From UBA5158 sp040389045 (GTDB lineage: Bacteria; Pseudomonadota; Gammaproteobacteria; DSM-16500): a stretch of 64,000 nucleotides of DNA. The position numbers were made by a program, and so were the translations under genes. Under the pieces are notes generated by a model that was not told the DNA's origin, made no database searches, and was given only the letters and a program-made list of their open reading frames with translations. The stretch covers positions 62,001-126,000 of the forward strand of contig JAZKAT010000024.1 in the NCBI GenBank assembly GCA_040389045.1, given 5' to 3'. The stretch's first letter is position 1; each line of letters begins with the position of its first letter. Shown here one piece after another: positions 36,701-45,582 of the stretch.

Positions 36701-37160
36701 TAATTTTGAACGGGCCGCAGACTTACAACACACCTTCTTCCCCAATGGCGATAACCAACTGGCACTGAAATTTACCTTGCAACCGCTGGCGCTGGAAAGT
36801 GATATCCGACGGTTCTCACTCAATATCAACGGGCAGGGCATTCAATATGAGCATGGTGGTGTGGCGATTCCCCAAGTGATGAATTGGCCGGGTAATAAAA
36901 ACGCCCGTTACACTTCGCTTAATTTCCTGGCGAAAAACGCGCCGCCAGTCAATTACAATTTAAATAGCGAATGGGGCTGGTTCCGGTTAATCAACAAATC
37001 CACCCAAAAAATTATTTCAGCAAAACAATTGCTGCTTACCTTTGAGTTAAATGGCCATAAAGCCAAGTATTACCTCTTTACCCAATCGCATTTAAATCCA
37101 TTCATGCAAGCCAATCTGGAAAGCTTCCATTTGCCCCAGCAATTGAATGGCGAAGCATAA
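33765..37160 (+). CDS. icmF: Dot/Icm inner-membrane protein IcmF (TssM family)
   Basis: The 1131-residue protein has two N-terminal membrane segments (about 18-40 and 53-70), an intact Walker A GPANAGKTT at residues 131-139, a third membrane segment (about 452-470) and a large periplasmic region typical of IcmF/TssM. With IcmH it supports the stability of the secretion core. It is longer than the roughly 970-residue Legionella homologue; the extra length appears to be in the periplasmic part. A 12-bp stem-loop follows its stop. Confidence 0.93.
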   Translation: MKPTIKQLSSNLAAKKQFYPIIIFSIIALLIWYCGPLISIADATPLIEPEKRFYTIAAVVLAWILKINFLDSKEQPATSTPLASINPELAKKIQSIESRFQGAMRFLKKTVINKHDKNVSLYHLPWYLLIGPANAGKTTLLANSNINYILAKQFKNENIKNIPPSDVCDWWVTRDSVMVDVPSSYLYAKQKTMAPANSTQPKNPSAYALWQNFLVLIKKYRGKKALTGVVLALPVSDLMSAPNKERAFAELKQQLLELREQFGSNLPFFLTITKCDQLPGFMDFFSDSGSDELSQAWGVTLPTLKDNESLAEMFTNRFNALIKRLNKQLIWRLHQERNPFTRPQIKDFPLQIERLKENVLATLKIIAPESGFNLQGVYLTSAMQQMAEEQTTHLQAASSMSPQSLILRAPSMPTRAYFVRQLLLQALLATADQAPSRMGMTFNFNWRNNPAIYTVSICTAVLAAGFLGNELRHSIKQTYAIRDGLSQYQSDVQQASQQTPHLAKALSLMNALQQTAAGSTVLPYTDRAQQSAAAAYQQALKTIVLPQIRYDLENYLTTTNNKNPEGLYVALKAYLMLGAGQHLQPDFVFNTLQKINPELFNKKNSTELSSHIHAALNTAWQPMELDQILVARARKRLTNLMPLDLSYAIVKSIPAYHLKNTISLEINPDEHSTLINKEISYQVPKIFTAEAFQDVYDRRIVAAAREVTEGSWVLGGASTAANTENLTDQLRNLYVANYISTWENILQNVQLLTPTTLAQVDAQLVSLAHDNSPLLQLLIAVKENTSFGPITNASPKLAAINTFVAGSSTQENSALYKTFVALNQAHASLESVLGAGDVNAAAFKAAAAHMKNPITSTDFITVLFNTADNTPAPLKYWLNNLASKSWHIILQNSAQYIEQHWENSVITTYNSQLANRYPFSATASKEVSLEQFTKFLGTHGVITSFYQNYLQPFVDTNPHGWYWKKVNNDQIPFSRNALNNFERAADLQHTFFPNGDNQLALKFTLQPLALESDIRRFSLNINGQGIQYEHGGVAIPQVMNWPGNKNARYTSLNFLAKNAPPVNYNLNSEWGWFRLINKSTQKIISAKQLLLTFELNGHKAKYYLFTQSHLNPFMQANLESFHLPQQLNGEA

Positions 37161-37165
37161 CAATC

Positions 37166-37196
37166 TTTCTCCACTGCCTTTACCGCAGTGGAGAAA
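37166..37196 (+). other. Stem-loop after icmF
   Basis: TTTCTCCACTGC and GCAGTGGAGAAA form a perfect 12-bp stem with a 7-base loop, just past the icmF stop. It is followed by A residues, not T, so it is not a standard terminator. It may stabilise the mRNA 3' end. Confidence 0.6.
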
Positions 37197-37370
37197 AAAT
37201 ATAATCCTTTGTATTCAGTAGAAATTTATAATAATAATGTATTTTATACTATTGTATAAATAGTGATCGCCTCATTTGAGGAATCCCCTCACACAAAACA
37301 ACTATACAAAATTGCTTACATAGTATAAAATTTACACTCAAACTATTAGATAAAACGAGGCGTAAAAACT

Positions 37371-38423
37371 ATGCAATCATCTTCTGAGATTAGCAATACT
37401 TCACAACTTCCTGAACAAATGATTCGTATAAATGTAAATTATCTATTGGCTACCGCCGATGACTGTATGCTCGCAAACGCGCCTGACGCGGCTCTCGCTT
37501 ATTACACCCTGGCATTGTCACTTTACTTTAGCTTTCCTTTTCCACTTAGTGAGGAAGAACGATTAACGTTAACCCTTACGCAAAATAACTTTTTAAACCT
37601 ATTGTTCAATAAACCTTTAATAATAGAGTCGCCATTTTTTAATAAACTAATAGAATTATTTAATTTTTACGTCGGCGTACAATCCATTATTACCCTTGAG
37701 CCAATAGATGGAATGTTATTAAGAAACAATATTGACGTCATGACCAGACATAAATTGGCAGATATCTGGGATATATTAGGCACACATTTTTATGCTAAAG
37801 CTCAATACTTAGATGCTGGCCTTTGTTATCAATCCTCGCTGGCTCAAGCTAACTTTTTAGCAAATTATAATTTGTCAACTTTGGCTCAGAACATCAGAGC
37901 GTGCGCACACAGTATTTATTTTTCCGCAACGGAAAATTTGACCCCGGATAGCCAATTGATAAGCATTCTGCAAACGGCCTTGGCCCAGCTAAATTTAATA
38001 CCAGCACAGCATAGGTTTGCAATGGATGATATCAATTGTGTGGTCATACAATCATCCCTCACTTTATGGCTGCTCAGCAGAGCCAACCAGCTTGCGGATA
38101 ACAAATTAGAACGCTTTAAAATGCTAGAGGTAGCCGATACGGAAAATAATACGCTCACCGCGCTGGTAACAACTCTTCAAGAACAATGCGCTGATGAATC
38201 TATCAAAATTCGTCTTCAACAAGCAAAACTAAATCATCAACTCGATTATTTAACATTAATGAAAAATGTTACTACCTATGATAATGCCGCCTCGATTTTT
38301 ACCGATGATGCACTCACAGTCTTGAACAGAAGTAGATTTTATTCATGTTCATCTGCGCCCGAAGCTGAAAAACCTTCTGCAAATTATGAAGGTGCAAACA
38401 AAAGATTAAAATCGGGACAATAA
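37371..38423 (+). CDS. Unknown TPR-like protein, paralogue of the next gene
   Basis: The 350-residue all-helical protein has a tetratricopeptide-like opening (YLLATADDCMLANAPDAALA). It shares the order of motifs with the next gene: a similar first helical pair, a DIWDILG.HFYAKAQYLDAGLCYQ block, and a late IFTDDALT....RFY. There is no signal peptide or membrane segment. The C-terminus is polar and basic (YEGANKRLKSGQ). It is placed between icmF and icmB, inside the Dot/Icm island, and forms a pair with the 705-residue gene one base after its stop. It is likely a duplicated effector or cluster-specific protein. The name TPR-like comes from helix pattern only. Confidence 0.75.
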   Translation: MQSSSEISNTSQLPEQMIRINVNYLLATADDCMLANAPDAALAYYTLALSLYFSFPFPLSEEERLTLTLTQNNFLNLLFNKPLIIESPFFNKLIELFNFYVGVQSIITLEPIDGMLLRNNIDVMTRHKLADIWDILGTHFYAKAQYLDAGLCYQSSLAQANFLANYNLSTLAQNIRACAHSIYFSATENLTPDSQLISILQTALAQLNLIPAQHRFAMDDINCVVIQSSLTLWLLSRANQLADNKLERFKMLEVADTENNTLTALVTTLQEQCADESIKIRLQQAKLNHQLDYLTLMKNVTTYDNAASIFTDDALTVLNRSRFYSCSSAPEAEKPSANYEGANKRLKSGQ

Positions 38424-38424
38424 A

Positions 38425-40542
38425 ATGGAATCTTTTTTAAATCAAGATTATGAATACACGATGGAAACGGCAGCGGAAAAAGAGCACCGCTTAAGAAATA
38501 CAATTAAGCTTTACACGACCGCTGCCGATAATTGCCGAAAAGCCAATCAAACCCTGAACGCTATCATAAATTATCGATTAGCATTTTCACTTATTGTCGT
38601 TAATAACATTCAACTTACGGTTGGCGAGCAGCGTTTTTTTGCAGTGCAAAAACAACGATATTTTGAATTATTGACCTTCAATCTGGAATTAAAAAACTCT
38701 TCTTATATCGCACCCGAAACTACCACCTACCTAGCTTTACAGTTTGATGACATTCAACAAATCTTTAGCCTGTCAAACCTGAAATTAGATAATAACACTC
38801 TGCAGATCGATGACGCTTTACGCCTGGATTTAATTTATGCCTGGGAATTCATGGCGGACCATTTTGTTAATCTGGAAGACTATAAAAAAGCTGCATTATG
38901 CTATCAGGTGATTTATACCCAAACCTGGCAATTTAAAGAAATGATGGAACACACTGCTTTATTAGCTAAATGCTCCAGAGACTTAGCTAAGGCTTTGTAC
39001 CTGCAAGCGAACCAGAAGCATGACTTTGATGAACCTATACACTGTTTCACCACTGCAATACAATTATTAAAAGAAATCCCCATAGAATTTAAACGCAATG
39101 CCGACGATTTCTATTATTATGAAGCGCAGAAAGGATTGCCTTTAGCACTGGCGGCGAAATGCCAACAATTATTAATTAGTGAATTTGAAGATGATTTCAC
39201 TACTTGTCAAACTTATTTAAAAATGGCGATTAATGAAAACGCCAAAATAACTGTCAACTCTCCTGAATATACCATTCATCAACGACAATTCATTAAATCG
39301 CTTGAAAATTTTCTTCCCAAGTTGCTTTTAAAGCTTAATCTTCAGGTAAAAATTAAGCTAGGTAAAATTATCATCGCCGAATATGATAAAATAAAAGCTA
39401 GCTGGAACAAAAAAAATGAAAGAAAGGTTTTCCAGCTTTATGGAACATTGATTATGAATTATAAAGCATTACTGATGCAGCAATGCCATAATGAATCGTC
39501 GTTTGAGGTTTTACAAGATGCACAAAAATACTTGAAATGCATGTTACTTGAAATAAACCATGTCCCTCGCGCCTTCAAGAATAAAACACAACCTCTTTAT
39601 TACTCTTCATTAAATGAATATGCTTTTATTAAATTAAACTCCCTCTTTAAACATACAGCTCCTGCCTCAGACTTTTATATCAAGGAAATACTGGACGTAA
39701 TATCTTTAAATGATGACGCCGGTATTTTTTTAAGTGACCCAACTTATTCTTTTCCTGGGAAAGACCGATTTTACCTTCAGCAACGTGAATTCGCGAACCT
39801 GCTTATCGCTTTAATTTCCAGAATTACTTTGAGTTATTTTTCGATTGAGTTGATCAGCGCATATTATATGGGCGCCATTCAGGCGCTAGCTAGAATTCCT
39901 GTACCAGACCAACTCTTGGACGACCGCGTCAACTTAGTCGATTATCGAAGTAAACTTGCTGAAAATGTTATTCGCGTTCTTATTCCATTGAACTATATTA
40001 ATGTTATGTATAATGACCGTGACATTGGCATTTTAACTAACGTCGAAAATCAATTACTTAAAATTTCACCGCAGTTTTTTACTGATGCCAACAAAATTGC
40101 GCTTAATTTAGTTAAGGATGAATTGACGCTTAGAGAAAAAGTAAGATTGTCACCACCAACAACCCAGACTCCATCTGTTGTGTTCAACCCCGTAGCACAG
40201 CAGCAGCCCGCTAATGTTTTTAATGGCCGTCCCATTGAACTGCAGCCATTACGGATTTCATATCTCCATGCATTCAACTATTCCATGCCACCACACAGCA
40301 TTTCTTTTAGCTATCCAGCGGGGCAACCACTGCAAAGTATTTCTGTTTACTATCCAATACCACTGCAACCACAAAGTGTTTCTTTCCACTATCCAATAGC
40401 ACCGCTACAAAATATGACTCCTTTTAGCGGCCCGGTGGTTCCACCCCAGGGGCAGCGCCATCCATTCTATATGCCGGTAGCTAAAAGGACGACGACACAA
40501 GAGCAACAGCAGCAGTTGCCTGCCGGCTATGTTAAGAAATAA
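38425..40542 (+). CDS. Unknown large TPR-like protein with aromatic/proline repeat tail
   Basis: The 705-residue protein shares its N-terminal half with its neighbour, for example LYTTAADNCRKANQTLNAI and DHFVNLEDYKKAALCYQ. From about residue 610 to 690 the composition changes to proline/tyrosine/serine repeats of the type SISFSYP, SISVYYPIPLQP, SVSFHYPIAPLQ. The end is glutamine-rich (EQQQQLPAGYVKK). There is no signal peptide or TM. It begins one base after the neighbour's stop and converges with icmB, ending 8 bases from it. The repeat tail looks like a host-protein-binding module (inference). Its function is unknown. Confidence 0.75.
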   Translation: MESFLNQDYEYTMETAAEKEHRLRNTIKLYTTAADNCRKANQTLNAIINYRLAFSLIVVNNIQLTVGEQRFFAVQKQRYFELLTFNLELKNSSYIAPETTTYLALQFDDIQQIFSLSNLKLDNNTLQIDDALRLDLIYAWEFMADHFVNLEDYKKAALCYQVIYTQTWQFKEMMEHTALLAKCSRDLAKALYLQANQKHDFDEPIHCFTTAIQLLKEIPIEFKRNADDFYYYEAQKGLPLALAAKCQQLLISEFEDDFTTCQTYLKMAINENAKITVNSPEYTIHQRQFIKSLENFLPKLLLKLNLQVKIKLGKIIIAEYDKIKASWNKKNERKVFQLYGTLIMNYKALLMQQCHNESSFEVLQDAQKYLKCMLLEINHVPRAFKNKTQPLYYSSLNEYAFIKLNSLFKHTAPASDFYIKEILDVISLNDDAGIFLSDPTYSFPGKDRFYLQQREFANLLIALISRITLSYFSIELISAYYMGAIQALARIPVPDQLLDDRVNLVDYRSKLAENVIRVLIPLNYINVMYNDRDIGILTNVENQLLKISPQFFTDANKIALNLVKDELTLREKVRLSPPTTQTPSVVFNPVAQQQPANVFNGRPIELQPLRISYLHAFNYSMPPHSISFSYPAGQPLQSISVYYPIPLQPQSVSFHYPIAPLQNMTPFSGPVVPPQGQRHPFYMPVAKRTTTQEQQQQLPAGYVKK

Positions 40543-40550
40543 CGAGTGGC

Positions 40551-43500
40551 TTACTTCGGCAGACTTTTTACATCCGGATTTTTGGAATAAGCATCGAGAA
40601 TTTCCTGGAATAATGTATCCGCGATACTTAAATTGTTGGTTTCTTCGATCACGCCCACTTTTTCTTTAAATGTCGCCAAGCGCGCTTCAACCAGTGATTT
40701 TACCGAACCTGATGGGAATAAACTCGCTAACACCCGCCGCGCTTCGGCCGGCCCTAGTTTTGCGTAAAGCTTGTTTCTGATACGCGCATCTTCCGCCGTC
40801 GTACTAAACGACCATAATTCAATTGGCCCTAAGGTACTGGTTAGCAACTGCGTATTGATACCATTCTTCGTGGAAAATTGGGCAAGGAAAGTCGCGCCAC
40901 CCGCTCGTGGACCATGGACACGGGTTTTCAATGCTACCCGCGCGGTTTCTGACAAACCGAAAATTTCGGTGGAACGTTTGATGGCCTGTTCAGGGCCGGC
41001 ATCCATAATGAAAACCGAGGTGGCAAATTCCACCATGACTGGATCAAAATCATCTAGTGATTGCGATATCAAAGCAATTTGCACATTCCATTTTCTACCT
41101 TCGCGCATATCTAAAATAACCTGGTCACGCACCGCGCGGGCTTTCGAGGTACGATGGAATTCGTCATAGACAATACGCTTGGCATCTTCACGAATTTCCG
41201 AGATGCGTTTTCTATGGTATTCGCGATAAGCCTGCGGGAAATCCACCAGCACATCTTCTGTTAAATAATAATGCCGGCCTAAAGTGTAACGCGCCAACAT
41301 ATACATTACCGCGGTTTGACGTTCCGCGGCGTCACCGCCACTTTTGGCAACTTCATCAAGGTCCAGTGAAACAACCCGTGCATCACCAATATCAAATTGC
41401 GACACGTTCGACAAAATCGGATATTCGCGCACCGCGCTGGAAATCATCCGGCTAAATGCCTGGATTAACGGTTCACCCGTAGGCGCTTTAACCTGTCCAT
41501 ATAAATCCTCAACCACCTGGGTACGGCAAATCGCCGCCGCATCAGCTAACAATGGCATGGCAAAACGTTGCGCCAGCAACGCTTCATGGGGGAAACCCGC
41601 CAGGAATAATGCATCAGTAACTTCCCACCACGTAGTACGCTCATCACGCACGAAACCAATTTCACTAAGAATATCATCCACCAATAAATCGATGCCTTTC
41701 GTATAAGGATGCGGCTTGGCATCATCCGCGAGATATTTATATAACTCATCAACGACCAGGCCAGCCATGTCGGATATACCATCATAAGGACGTTCAGCCC
41801 CTAGTGGCGTAGCCAGCAACGTAATGAAGTTCACTAAAAAGCCGCGTTCCTGCGCCGTAGGAAAACGCGTACCCAATTGCGTATCAAATGGATTGATTGA
41901 ATTTTCCGGTGTCATGCGTAAGCGATGATAAGCCACTAAATGACGGTCTTCGGGTGGCAATGCTTCTTTCAACAAAGAAATTAATCCGCTGCTGGATGGC
42001 CCGATATCAACAATCGCGATACGCGGCAGACGCATCAAGCCGCCGGACAGACACAGTGCAAGGTTGAGCGCATTCGATAACACGGACTTACCAGAACCTG
42101 GTCGCGCATACATTAAATCAATCCAGGTGGTTTGCATTGCCGAACCCGGCTGATAAGGCCACGGTTTGCCATCGGGTGATCGTAGTAATAGTGCGCCGTG
42201 TTCCCATGAAGAAGCCGGACGGGCAAACGGTAACATGTAGGTCACGTCGGATAGCGGCGCAATCGATGGTGTTGCCACACTCGTTGCGGTAAAACCTAAG
42301 GCACTAGAAACAAAACCGCCAAACACATCACCTGACACTTCAGAAACTTCACAAGTTCCCCAGCCTTCAACCGCTTTTGCCAATTCCGCGGCACGTGTAC
42401 GCAATAATTTTAGATTTCCTTCCGGCGCCCAGGTGGCCAGTGAAACCTGCAGTTTAACCATGGCATCATCGGTATTCGTTTCCAACGTACGGAGCAAATT
42501 CACGGAATCGTTTACTAAAGCATTATGGGCGGCAGTCCAGCTAAGAATACCCGCCATCATGGATTTAAATCCTAAAGCTGCCAAGCCACCACTTTGAATC
42601 AGATATGACATGCGCCAGGGCACATGGGTCGCCAAGGTACGGCTAAACAGTTGGATAAATGATTTTAAATCCTGCGGAAACAAATCGATGAAAATAGAAG
42701 TATAAATACGATCACCGACTCGTATGGTACGTAAATCAATAGCCTCCGCGTCGCGCGGAAATACCTGACGCGCCAAGGGCGGATACATTAGCCCTGACAA
42801 TTCATTGGCTGCCGGTCGCACTTCGCGTATAGGAATTTTATCGCCCGGTAATACCGGCTTCCATTCTAAATCGGTAAAATCAGGATCGATAGATTCACGA
42901 ATCGCACGCAGCGCTGTGTGCACATCCAATAATTCGCAGGCAATACTAAGGCCCGACAGGTCTGCCACCAGTGAACGCGCAAATGAAGAGTGTGATTCGC
43001 GAATATCCGGCAATGCCGCCAATAAATTCTGGCCATTTTTATAAGGTGGAATTTTGTTTGTACGAATTAATTCTAACTTATCTTTTACCGCGCGATTCAT
43101 TTGCTCGCCGCTAATGGATGCGGGACGGGTCCACAAAACAAAATACAATTCTTCCTTAGCGCAATACTTCGCTAGAAAATCGATGCGTTCTTTAAATAAG
43201 TCATCGAGTTTTAATTTTAAACGGGTAGCGGTTGCGCGGGCAGGAGAAAGAATTTCTTCGAGTACGGGTTTGACAGCGGTCTTATCGTAAAAAAAATACG
43301 CCTGCACCACATGGCCCGGTCTTTTTAAAGTGGCTTGTAAACTTTGGGTTAAACCCGCATGAATAGCTTCAAATTCCTCAGTACCGACCAGCTTGGTCAC
43401 ACCCGCAACTTTAATCAGCGAAACCAGCGAGCCATCACGGGCGACTAAAGTATGTTTATCATCGGCCGTTTCCAAATCGCAATAAGATTCTGCGGTTTGT

Positions 43501-43568
43501 TTTAGCTCGGTGCTAAACCAAGCCATGAGTGAGTCAATACCATCTAAAAACGGGTCTATAAAACTCAT
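40551..43568 (-). CDS. icmB: Dot/Icm ATPase IcmB (DotO)
   Basis: The 1005-residue VirB4-family ATPase has an intact Walker A YARPGSGKSVLSNAL (about residue 490) and Walker B VYDEFHRT. It works with DotB at the base of the channel. The ATG at 43568 with AAGGA seven bases upstream is preferred over a TTG two codons earlier. It is the last gene of the minus-strand Dot/Icm run, 22 bases after icmJ. Confidence 0.96.
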   Translation of the reverse strand: MSFIDPFLDGIDSLMAWFSTELKQTAESYCDLETADDKHTLVARDGSLVSLIKVAGVTKLVGTEEFEAIHAGLTQSLQATLKRPGHVVQAYFFYDKTAVKPVLEEILSPARATATRLKLKLDDLFKERIDFLAKYCAKEELYFVLWTRPASISGEQMNRAVKDKLELIRTNKIPPYKNGQNLLAALPDIRESHSSFARSLVADLSGLSIACELLDVHTALRAIRESIDPDFTDLEWKPVLPGDKIPIREVRPAANELSGLMYPPLARQVFPRDAEAIDLRTIRVGDRIYTSIFIDLFPQDLKSFIQLFSRTLATHVPWRMSYLIQSGGLAALGFKSMMAGILSWTAAHNALVNDSVNLLRTLETNTDDAMVKLQVSLATWAPEGNLKLLRTRAAELAKAVEGWGTCEVSEVSGDVFGGFVSSALGFTATSVATPSIAPLSDVTYMLPFARPASSWEHGALLLRSPDGKPWPYQPGSAMQTTWIDLMYARPGSGKSVLSNALNLALCLSGGLMRLPRIAIVDIGPSSSGLISLLKEALPPEDRHLVAYHRLRMTPENSINPFDTQLGTRFPTAQERGFLVNFITLLATPLGAERPYDGISDMAGLVVDELYKYLADDAKPHPYTKGIDLLVDDILSEIGFVRDERTTWWEVTDALFLAGFPHEALLAQRFAMPLLADAAAICRTQVVEDLYGQVKAPTGEPLIQAFSRMISSAVREYPILSNVSQFDIGDARVVSLDLDEVAKSGGDAAERQTAVMYMLARYTLGRHYYLTEDVLVDFPQAYREYHRKRISEIREDAKRIVYDEFHRTSKARAVRDQVILDMREGRKWNVQIALISQSLDDFDPVMVEFATSVFIMDAGPEQAIKRSTEIFGLSETARVALKTRVHGPRAGGATFLAQFSTKNGINTQLLTSTLGPIELWSFSTTAEDARIRNKLYAKLGPAEARRVLASLFPSGSVKSLVEARLATFKEKVGVIEETNNLSIADTLFQEILDAYSKNPDVKSLPK

Positions 43569-43590
43569 TGTCAATCCTTAGACATTCTTA

Positions 43591-44220
43591 TTAAGCTTGA
43601 GCTCCATCCGATTCGGTAGAAAGTTCTTGTAAGGCCGCCGCGGCCCAAGTATCCAATTGAACTTTAAATTTAACATACGATGGCAGCAAACGGATATCTT
43701 TCAATATTTCATTCGGTTGTCCTGGATGCTCAATATTATATTCTAAAACTAACTGGCCAAAGGTGGCGGGATTACTGGTGGCAGGGCCGAATTTGTTTTC
43801 AATAATTTGACTACGGAATTTGAAACCACGATAAATAGCTTGCGCGCTTTCCTGATAGCCAGTGCCATTACCCATCGCGCAAAACAATACATGACAAAAA
43901 CTATTTAAATCAGCTTGAGAAATTTCAGGAGCATAGATAAGTTGGCCACCGCCCATATCTTCCATCCCTAATGTTTCGAGGAACAAACACTGCGAACAAA
44001 AACAGCAAGCCGTGACCATATTGCTAAGCTTGTTGTTGGTATAATTAGCGTCAAGGTTCACAATTTCCTGGAATTCTTTCGCCTGGAAACCGCAATATTG
44101 ACAAGTATAATTATCACGCTCATAAACACGCCGCGCAATTGGCTCAAATGCTTTATCTTGACGGCGCCTCACGAAGATGCGCCATCCCGTTAAATTTACT
44201 GCCAATTGTAGCTCATGCAT
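43591..44220 (-). CDS. icmJ: Dot/Icm protein IcmJ (DotN)
   Basis: The 209-residue protein matches DotN, part of the DotL coupling complex. The N-terminus carries a zinc-binding fold with CQYCGF and CCFCSQC. The order icmD-icmJ-icmB is as in Legionella. The start ATG is at 44220. Confidence 0.93.
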   Translation of the reverse strand: MHELQLAVNLTGWRIFVRRRQDKAFEPIARRVYERDNYTCQYCGFQAKEFQEIVNLDANYTNNKLSNMVTACCFCSQCLFLETLGMEDMGGGQLIYAPEISQADLNSFCHVLFCAMGNGTGYQESAQAIYRGFKFRSQIIENKFGPATSNPATFGQLVLEYNIEHPGQPNEILKDIRLLPSYVKFKVQLDTWAAAALQELSTESDGAQA

Positions 44221-44238
44221 AGTTATGACAACTTATGC

Positions 44239-44634
44239 TTAACTGGATTTCGTTCCACCAAATGTGGTAACACCAGAAACCCCAGCGACAGTACCACTTT
44301 GGCCAAACAGCGTTGCGCCTGAACTTTTAAATACTGAAGGGATAAAAATCAGCGCGGCTGCAACGAACAATAAAGCGATTGGCATACCAATTGGAATCTG
44401 TGTTGGATTATCTTTGTGAGCTTTGAATTTGACGATTGAGCCTACTGCAAAGCCCATACCAGCAACATAGGATGCCGCGGTAATAAGTTTTGCAACACTA
44501 CCCAGGTTACTTGTCACCTGGTTAGCAATACCGCCCAGACCACTGTTAACAACAGCGAGCGCGGCTGTGGCAGCACTAAAGCAAGTCAAACCACCTATCC
44601 ATAAAACAATTTTTTTTACGGTTTTTTTATTCAT
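44239..44634 (-). CDS. icmD: Dot/Icm protein IcmD (DotP)
   Basis: The 131-residue inner-membrane protein has a signal-like N-terminus (about residues 8-28) and two further hydrophobic helices (around AASYVAGMGFAVGSIVKF and GMPIALLFVAAALIFIP). It has the same layout as Legionella IcmD and resembles IcmC, its likely relative. A GGAG sits about 8 bases before the ATG. The 172 bases before it carry a palindrome. Confidence 0.88.
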   Translation of the reverse strand: MNKKTVKKIVLWIGGLTCFSAATAALAVVNSGLGGIANQVTSNLGSVAKLITAASYVAGMGFAVGSIVKFKAHKDNPTQIPIGMPIALLFVAAALIFIPSVFKSSGATLFGQSGTVAGVSGVTTFGGTKSS

Positions 44635-44731
44635 TACAGAAAGCTCCTTCTAGAATAAAAACGAACATACTCGCCAACACCATCAACAGGCACGGCACTC
44701 GGTTTAGCATCTCATAAAATTAACTATTTGG

Positions 44732-44750
44732 CTACAATCAATGATTGTAG
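44732..44750. promoter_or_regulatory. Palindrome between icmC and icmD
   Basis: CTACAATCAATGATTGTAG is a perfect 9+9 palindrome with one central base, in the 172-base icmC-icmD spacer. On the minus strand it is followed by AT-rich sequence that could hold a promoter for icmD. It could be an operator or an RNA hairpin; there is no T-run, so a terminator is unlikely. Confidence 0.4.
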
Positions 44751-44806
44751 GCTATTAAAAAATAGCAGCTATTGAATTTTTACAGTGAAAGAAAGTTCAG
44801 GAATTA

Positions 44807-45448
44807 CTAAGTACCGTTAGTGATAATGCCGGTTATGCCTAAAGTGCCATTGATGGTGTCGAGAAAACCTGGGAGATTGATACACATCACACCCGCACCG
44901 ATGTAAGTCATGCCTTTACCGAGTGATGCACCCTGACCACCGCCGCCAAGCGCGCTAAGAACCAGCAATCCTCTAATAAATGCAACAGTACCAAGCAATT
45001 GAATTAGAATAAAAGCATCCTGGTATAGCACCGTATAATCATCGTTCGAAGCGGGGACATAGGCATAAGGATTAGGAAAATTGGAGTCGCCCCAAAAAGT
45101 TGTTAAGCCAGCTTGTACTGAGGAAGGCAAATACAATAACGCCGCGCCAACAGCCATCATAATTAACGGGCCTTTTAAGTGTTCATTCTGCGCCATCATA
45201 TTACGTTGTTCACCGAAAGCTTTTAAACCTAAAACCCCTTTATAGATAAACCATATTCCCATGACATAAGCAGTTGCTGTCACCAGTTGCATAAACTGCG
45301 GCACCTGGGATATCAGGTTTTGCAACATGGTCGCCGCGTCAGGAACATCGGCAAAAGCGAGCTGGGTATAAAAACAGGAGAATGAAGCTAGCGACAAAAA
45401 GAATGCTTTTGTTAAGGAGGGTAGATATTTATTAATCTTATTTGGCAT
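44807..45448 (-). CDS. icmC: Dot/Icm protein IcmC (DotE)
   Basis: The 213-residue membrane protein has a signal-like N-terminus and about four hydrophobic segments, with ATAYVMGIWFIYKGVLGLK and PLIMMAVGAALLYLPSS as in IcmC/DotE. AGAGG lies 8 bases before the ATG. It resembles IcmD in layout. It could also be compared with DotV, but the position between icmG and icmD fits IcmC. Confidence 0.88.
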   Translation of the reverse strand: MPNKINKYLPSLTKAFFLSLASFSCFYTQLAFADVPDAATMLQNLISQVPQFMQLVTATAYVMGIWFIYKGVLGLKAFGEQRNMMAQNEHLKGPLIMMAVGAALLYLPSSVQAGLTTFWGDSNFPNPYAYVPASNDDYTVLYQDAFILIQLLGTVAFIRGLLVLSALGGGGQGASLGKGMTYIGAGVMCINLPGFLDTINGTLGITGIITNGT

Positions 45449-45582
45449 GAATACAGCCTCTGAGCAGTAGTATACTTTTTGGATGGCCTTCTCTTAATTT
45501 TAGGCTAAAAATACCAAAAAATCCTGTATTTGAACTTTTTTTATCATACCACTGTTTCAACTGTTTTAGAAAAACTTCTTAT

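Noticed and set aside
37166..37196. Intrinsic terminator after icmF
   Set aside because: The stem is strong but is followed by A residues rather than a T-run, so a standard terminator is not supported.
40771..41169. Plus-strand open frames opposite icmB
   Set aside because: They are shadows of the IcmB coding sequence with Ser/Arg-rich composition and no ribosome-binding site.
45469..45497. Promoter TTAAGA-17-TATACT before icmC
   Set aside because: The predicted start would leave almost no leader and cut into the ribosome-binding site.
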